Part shown: positions 7,008 through 10,464 of the stretch, in pieces | How positions within the stretch are numbered: the first letter of the stretch is position 1 | Layout of the letters: every line of letters starts with the position of its first letter | From: Gammaproteobacteria bacterium | Lineage (GTDB): Bacteria; Pseudomonadota; Gammaproteobacteria; Pseudomonadales; Azotimanducaceae | Length of the DNA: 10,464 bases | Direction: 5' to 3' | NCBI GenBank assembly: GCA_026706425.1 | Contig: JAPOYW010000164.1 | Coordinates: 1-10,464 of the forward strand | Program-made: the position numbers and the translations under genes | Notes under the pieces: model-generated | The model's database searches: none | What the model was told of the DNA's origin: nothing | The model's input: only the letters and a program-made list of their open reading frames with translations

Positions 7008-7015
7008 CCCTTCCC
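7008..7015 (-). promoter_or_regulatory. Shine-Dalgarno site of the RND-ABC fusion gene
   Basis: The minus strand reads GGGAAGGG, seven bases before the GTG at 7000. It lies in the 67-base gap (7001-7067) after the upstream RND gene and supports the GTG as the real start. No promoter or terminator is evident in the gap, so the gene is probably cotranscribed with its neighbour. Confidence 0.75.
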
Positions 7016-7067
7016 GGCAGGCCGGACGGTTCACGGGACGGGACAAGCCCGGTCGCGATCTCCGGGC

Positions 7068-10000
7068 TCAACGATCACCTCCCCGTTTCCAGGCGAGGCG
7101 GTCGAGCACGAGGTACAGGCACGGCAAGACAAGCAGCGAACCTAGGGTAGACGCAACGATGCCGCCGATTATCGTGAGCGCCATCGGCGTCCGAAGCTGG
7201 GCGCCCTCCCCGCCCGCGACCACGAGCGGCGCCAGGGCCAGCGCGGTGGTCAAGGTTGTCATGACGATGGGGCGAAGCCGGATGCCGGCGGCGGCGGCCA
7301 GGGCCGAGATGCGATCCCGTCCTTCGGCCATGAGCTGCCGGGCGGTGGCAAGCAGCAAGACGGCATCGTTGACGGCAATACCGGAGAGAACGATGAGGCC
7401 GAGCATGGCCATGACGCCGATCGGCTGCCCGCCCGGCACCAGCGCGACGGCAACGCCCACTAGCGCCAGCGGCACCGCAGCGAGCACGGTAATCGGCTGC
7501 AAGAGCGACTCGAAGGTGCCCGCCAGCACCATAAGCACGAGCACGAGTGCCAAGATGCCCGCCAGGCGCAATTCGTCGAAGGTCCGTACCCGTTCCTCCT
7601 CCTGCCCGCGTAGGCGCAGATGCGTACCCGGTGGGATGGGCACATCGGCGATGGCGGCGGTGACTGCGGCCACGGCCTCGGCCTGGGTGAAGCCGTCCAC
7701 AAGCTGCGCGGTTATCTGCGCGACGCGACGTTGGTCCCGCCGGAAGACTTCCCGGGGACCCTCCGCCTCCTCGAAGCGGGCGACTTCGCCCAGCGCCACC
7801 GGGCGCCCGCCGGCGCTCAGGAACTCCACGTCGGGCAACTGTTCACGTCGCGGCGACGGTAGACGCACGTTGACTACGCGTTCCTCGTCGCCAAGGGAGA
7901 GCCGAGTCACCTCCAGGCCGTCGAGGTTCGCCGCCAGCACTTGCGCCACGGTATTGAGATCGATGCCCAGCGCATCGGCCATGGCCGGGTCGAGGGTGAC
8001 GCGCAGTTCCTTAGGTCCCCCTTCAAAGGACGACTTGACGTTCCAGAGCGCGGCCACGCCGGCCAAGCGGTCCTTAACCTCGTCGGCACCTCGCCGCAGG
8101 TCGTCCAGGGATTCGCCGGCGATTTCCACCACGATGGGAGGGCCGCTGGCGCCTAGGGCGTCGGTAAGTGCCGAACGGGCAATCTCCCACTGGACCTCGG
8201 TCTCCGGCAACACATCGAGTTCCGGTCCGAGCCAAGAAGCCACCTGGCGTCCCGTCGGCCCGTCGGAGGTCATTCGGGCGATGACCCGGGCGGTGTTCTC
8301 CTCCGTCAACTCGCTGCGGATCGAACGCCCGTCCTCGGGCAGCCGACCCACCTCCGACAGGGTCGCCGCGAGCGTGCCGCCGTCCGCTGTCGTGCCGCCG
8401 CCTGCTTGGGCGATGAGCGTCTCGACGCTGGCCGCGGCACGTGCGGTGGACTCCACCCGCTGGGCGGCCGGACCGACCAGCCGCACGGAGAACTGGCGTG
8501 GGTCCGACGGGGCCAAGAGTTCGGTTCCTAGCTGCAGCATAAAACCAACGGCCACCGCCACGATGCCGGTCGCCAACAACACAACCGTACCGGGCCGGCG
8601 CAAGAGCATGCCGACGAAGTTCTCCAATGCGGTCCGTGCCTTGGACGCCGCCCTTTCGGTCACCATGCCGGAACGCGACGCCCGGGGCAGGAACCAGCGA
8701 CCGAGAGCAGGGATCAGGAACACGGCCACGGCGAGCGATGCCAAGAGCGAGACGACGACGGTGAAGGCGATGCCGTCGATCAGCCGCGCCGCCAGCCCTT
8801 CCACGAAAAGCACGGGGAGGAACACCACGCAGGTGGTCAACGTGCTCGCCGTGATGGCGCCCGCGACCTGTCCGGTTCCCCTCGATGCGGCGAGATCCGG
8901 GTTGTCGCCGAGGCCCAGCCGACGATACATCGACTCCACGACGACGATGGCGTTGTCGACCAGCATGCCGGCCCCCAAGGCGAGGCCACCCAGGGTGACG
9001 ATGTTCAGACTGTGCTCGGCGAAGTTCATGGCGAACAGGGCGGCGAGGATTGAGACGGGAACGGCCGCCGTCACGATGAGCGTTGCCCCGGCAGAGCGCA
9101 GGAACAACGCCAGCACCAGCACGGCCAGGGCGACCCCGGCGCCGGCCGCGATCTTCAAGTCGTCGAGCGCGTCGGTGACCAGCTTGGCGTCGTCGGCGAT
9201 TTCCCGCACGTCGACGCCCGGTAGATCGTCGCCGAGCCCTTCGAGCGCTTTGCGGACCTCGGCTGAGACCTCCACCGTGTTGGTCCCGGCTTCCTTGTAG
9301 ACCGAAATGCCGACGCCTTCGACTCCGTCGACCAGCACCAGGTGGTCGATCTCGGCGTCCACTGCCTCCACGGTGGCAAGATCCGAGACGCGCACCGCCT
9401 TGCTGGCACCGACGGGATCGGTGGTGTAGCGGACCACGACATCGGCGACATCCTGGGCGTTGCGGTAGCGTGCGACGCCGCGGACCTGGAAGACCTGGTC
9501 ACCCTCCTCCAGGGTTCCGGCTTCGATGTCGACGTTCTGGGCGGCCACCCGGCCCCGGAGCAGGTTGAGCGACACGCCGAACGCTTCGAGGCGGTACCGG
9601 TCCGCCGAGACACGGATCTCGATTTCCCGGCCGCCGGTCACGCGTGCTTCAGCGACGCCGGCGAGTTGCTCGAGCGCGGGCGCCACCTGCCGCCGCGCCA
9701 GTTGCCGAAGCTCGGCAAGATCGGGTTTTCCGGAGGGGGCGACGAGACCCAGGGTGAGAATCGGCGATTGGCGCGGATCGAAGCGGCGCACCAGGACCTC
9801 GTCCACTTCCGGGTCCCCTTCGATGCCGCCCACGGCTTTCTGGACGTCCACCAAGGCGAGATCGAGGTCGGCGTCCCAGTCGAACGTCACCGTCGTGACG
9901 AGCCGCCCGGTGCGCGCCACCTGGGAGACGTCCCGGCTGCCCCGGACGGTGGTCAGCATGCGCTCCACGGTCTGGCCGTAGACGCGCTCCATCTCGGTCG

Positions 10001-10178
10001 GCGGCCGGTTGCCGGACTGGATCGACACGACGACGGTGGGGCTCTGCAGATCGGGCAGCAGATCCACTGGCAACTCGCGCCAGGAAAGGCCCCCGACGAG
10101 GGCGATCGCCACGGCAACCACGGTGATCGCCACCGGTCGGCGGACGGCGAACGCAGCGGCGGACTCGAATGCCGACAC
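7068..10178 (-). CDS. RND efflux pump, HAE-type inner-membrane subunit
   Basis: This 1036-residue protein is a complete inner-membrane pump of the RND superfamily, the length typical of AcrB-like proteins. Such pumps work as trimers with an adaptor and an outer-membrane channel, exporting drugs, lipids or other amphiphiles by proton exchange. Twelve membrane segments are visible, near 13-31, 340-360, 365-384, 392-414, 436-456, 467-490, 529-548, 870-889, 894-914, 921-944, 969-987 and 1000-1026, with two large periplasmic loops. Segment 4 carries GMLVDNAIVVVES (Asp408, Asn409), the Asp-Asn variant of AcrB's Asp-Asp pair. Segment 10 has SGIAVNDAVLLL, so AcrB Lys940 aligns with Asn937, followed by Asp938. 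The segment 4 motif argues against the heavy-metal branch, which has a single Asp followed by Gly or Ala. I take the GTG at 10178; it has only a weak ribosome site. The adaptor gene ends 51 bases upstream, and a second RND pump (fused to an ATPase) follows 67 bases downstream. Two unlike RND genes behind one adaptor recall MdtABC-type mixed trimers. The substrate is not evident. Confidence 0.95.
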   Translation of the reverse strand: MSAFESAAAFAVRRPVAITVVAVAIALVGGLSWRELPVDLLPDLQSPTVVVSIQSGNRPPTEMERVYGQTVERMLTTVRGSRDVSQVARTGRLVTTVTFDWDADLDLALVDVQKAVGGIEGDPEVDEVLVRRFDPRQSPILTLGLVAPSGKPDLAELRQLARRQVAPALEQLAGVAEARVTGGREIEIRVSADRYRLEAFGVSLNLLRGRVAAQNVDIEAGTLEEGDQVFQVRGVARYRNAQDVADVVVRYTTDPVGASKAVRVSDLATVEAVDAEIDHLVLVDGVEGVGISVYKEAGTNTVEVSAEVRKALEGLGDDLPGVDVREIADDAKLVTDALDDLKIAAGAGVALAVLVLALFLRSAGATLIVTAAVPVSILAALFAMNFAEHSLNIVTLGGLALGAGMLVDNAIVVVESMYRRLGLGDNPDLAASRGTGQVAGAITASTLTTCVVFLPVLFVEGLAARLIDGIAFTVVVSLLASLAVAVFLIPALGRWFLPRASRSGMVTERAASKARTALENFVGMLLRRPGTVVLLATGIVAVAVGFMLQLGTELLAPSDPRQFSVRLVGPAAQRVESTARAAASVETLIAQAGGGTTADGGTLAATLSEVGRLPEDGRSIRSELTEENTARVIARMTSDGPTGRQVASWLGPELDVLPETEVQWEIARSALTDALGASGPPIVVEIAGESLDDLRRGADEVKDRLAGVAALWNVKSSFEGGPKELRVTLDPAMADALGIDLNTVAQVLAANLDGLEVTRLSLGDEERVVNVRLPSPRREQLPDVEFLSAGGRPVALGEVARFEEAEGPREVFRRDQRRVAQITAQLVDGFTQAEAVAAVTAAIADVPIPPGTHLRLRGQEEERVRTFDELRLAGILALVLVLMVLAGTFESLLQPITVLAAVPLALVGVAVALVPGGQPIGVMAMLGLIVLSGIAVNDAVLLLATARQLMAEGRDRISALAAAAGIRLRPIVMTTLTTALALAPLVVAGGEGAQLRTPMALTIIGGIVASTLGSLLVLPCLYLVLDRLAWKRGGDR

Positions 10179-10229
10179 GTCAGGGTTTCTCTACGGCGAA
10201 GAACGTATTTGGCCCGGTGAACCGGGCAC

Positions 10230-10464
10230 TCAAGTCCCGACGACCCGAATGCGGGCACCGTCGGTCAAGGTCTCGAGGCCCCGGACGGCGACCCGGTCGC
10301 CCTCGGCGACGCCGTCGAGAACCTGGACCTTGTCGTCGTCGCCTAGACCCAGGCGGAGGTCGCGGCGGCTGACCCGCTGGCCGTCGAGCACGAACGCCAC
10401 CGACTTGCCGGCCCGGTTGGCGACGGCGTCCCGGGGCACCACGACGACGTCCGGGCGCTGCTCC
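10230..10464 (-). CDS. RND efflux periplasmic adaptor (membrane fusion protein), C-terminal fragment cut by window edge
   Basis: Only the last 77 residues are inside the window; the frame is open to the edge and ends with TGA at 10232-10230. The fragment starts at the end of a beta-barrel strand (PDVVVVPRDAV), continues with a typical strand pair (SVAFVLDGQRVSRRDLRLGL) and ends in the membrane-proximal repeat (VQVLDGVAEGDRVAVRGLET, then DGARIRVV). This order and spacing are characteristic of HlyD/AcrA-family adaptors that link an RND pump to a TolC-type channel in the periplasm. The gene lies 51 bases ahead of an RND pump on the same strand, so it is almost certainly that pump's adaptor and possibly also serves the second, fused pump. 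The signal peptide, hairpin and lipoyl domain would lie outside the window. Confidence 0.88.
   Translation of the reverse strand, partial: EQRPDVVVVPRDAVANRAGKSVAFVLDGQRVSRRDLRLGLGDDDKVQVLDGVAEGDRVAVRGLETLTDGARIRVVGT

Noticed and set aside
6664..9300. Plus-strand open frame of 878 codons across both RND genes
   Set aside because: Its product is almost entirely Ser, Thr, Arg, Ala and Pro, typical of an antisense frame in GC-rich DNA, and it spans the gap between two real genes.
7068..10178. Heavy-metal (CusA/CzcA-type) RND pump
   Set aside because: Segment 4 has the Asp-Asn pattern of the HAE branch, not the single Asp followed by Gly or Ala of metal pumps, and I saw no methionine-pair metal relay in the segments.

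Overview
This is a GC-rich window (about two-thirds G+C by eye) from a Gram-negative bacterium. The evidence for an outer membrane is a periplasmic adaptor gene and two RND efflux pump genes. A small SRP RNA, a tRNA with encoded CCA and a long-type QueF fit a proteobacterium or an Acidobacteriota-like lineage, but I cannot place the organism further. Every gene I accept lies on the minus strand, so transcription runs from high to low coordinates.

Right part (10464 to 1491) is an efflux operon. It opens with the C-terminal end of a periplasmic adaptor (membrane fusion protein) cut by the window edge. Next comes a complete HAE-type RND pump of 1036 residues. The third gene encodes a 1598-residue protein that joins a second RND pump to an ABC ATPase in one uninterrupted frame. 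The last efflux gene is a 238-residue ABC-2 type permease whose ATG overlaps the stop of the fusion gene (ATGA) behind a perfect AGGAGG. The fusion is the centrepiece. After the 12 RND membrane segments there are two more, then what looks like the first strand and A-loop of an ABC ATPase, then a four-segment membrane insert, and then the rest of the ATPase with Walker A, Q-loop, LSGG signature, Walker B and switch histidine. The ABC-2 permease next door is the natural membrane partner of this ATPase. The locus may therefore encode a proton-driven RND pump tethered to an ATP-driven ABC exporter, perhaps feeding one substrate from the inner membrane to the periplasm and out. That functional coupling is inference.

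Middle part (1456 to 638) is queF, the preQ0 reductase of queuosine synthesis, 34 bases after the permease. It keeps the catalytic cysteine (Cys180) but has glycine where the family has its catalytic aspartate (residue 187).

Left part (548 to 329) holds a small bacterial SRP RNA gene followed after five bases by tRNA-Ser(GGA) with encoded CCA. Beyond the tRNA, bases 241-328 are strikingly AT-rich (about one-third G+C), and bases 1-240 are GC-rich without a gene I can recognise. The tRNA 3' end followed by foreign-looking DNA could be an integration boundary, but no integrase or duplicated att site is visible.
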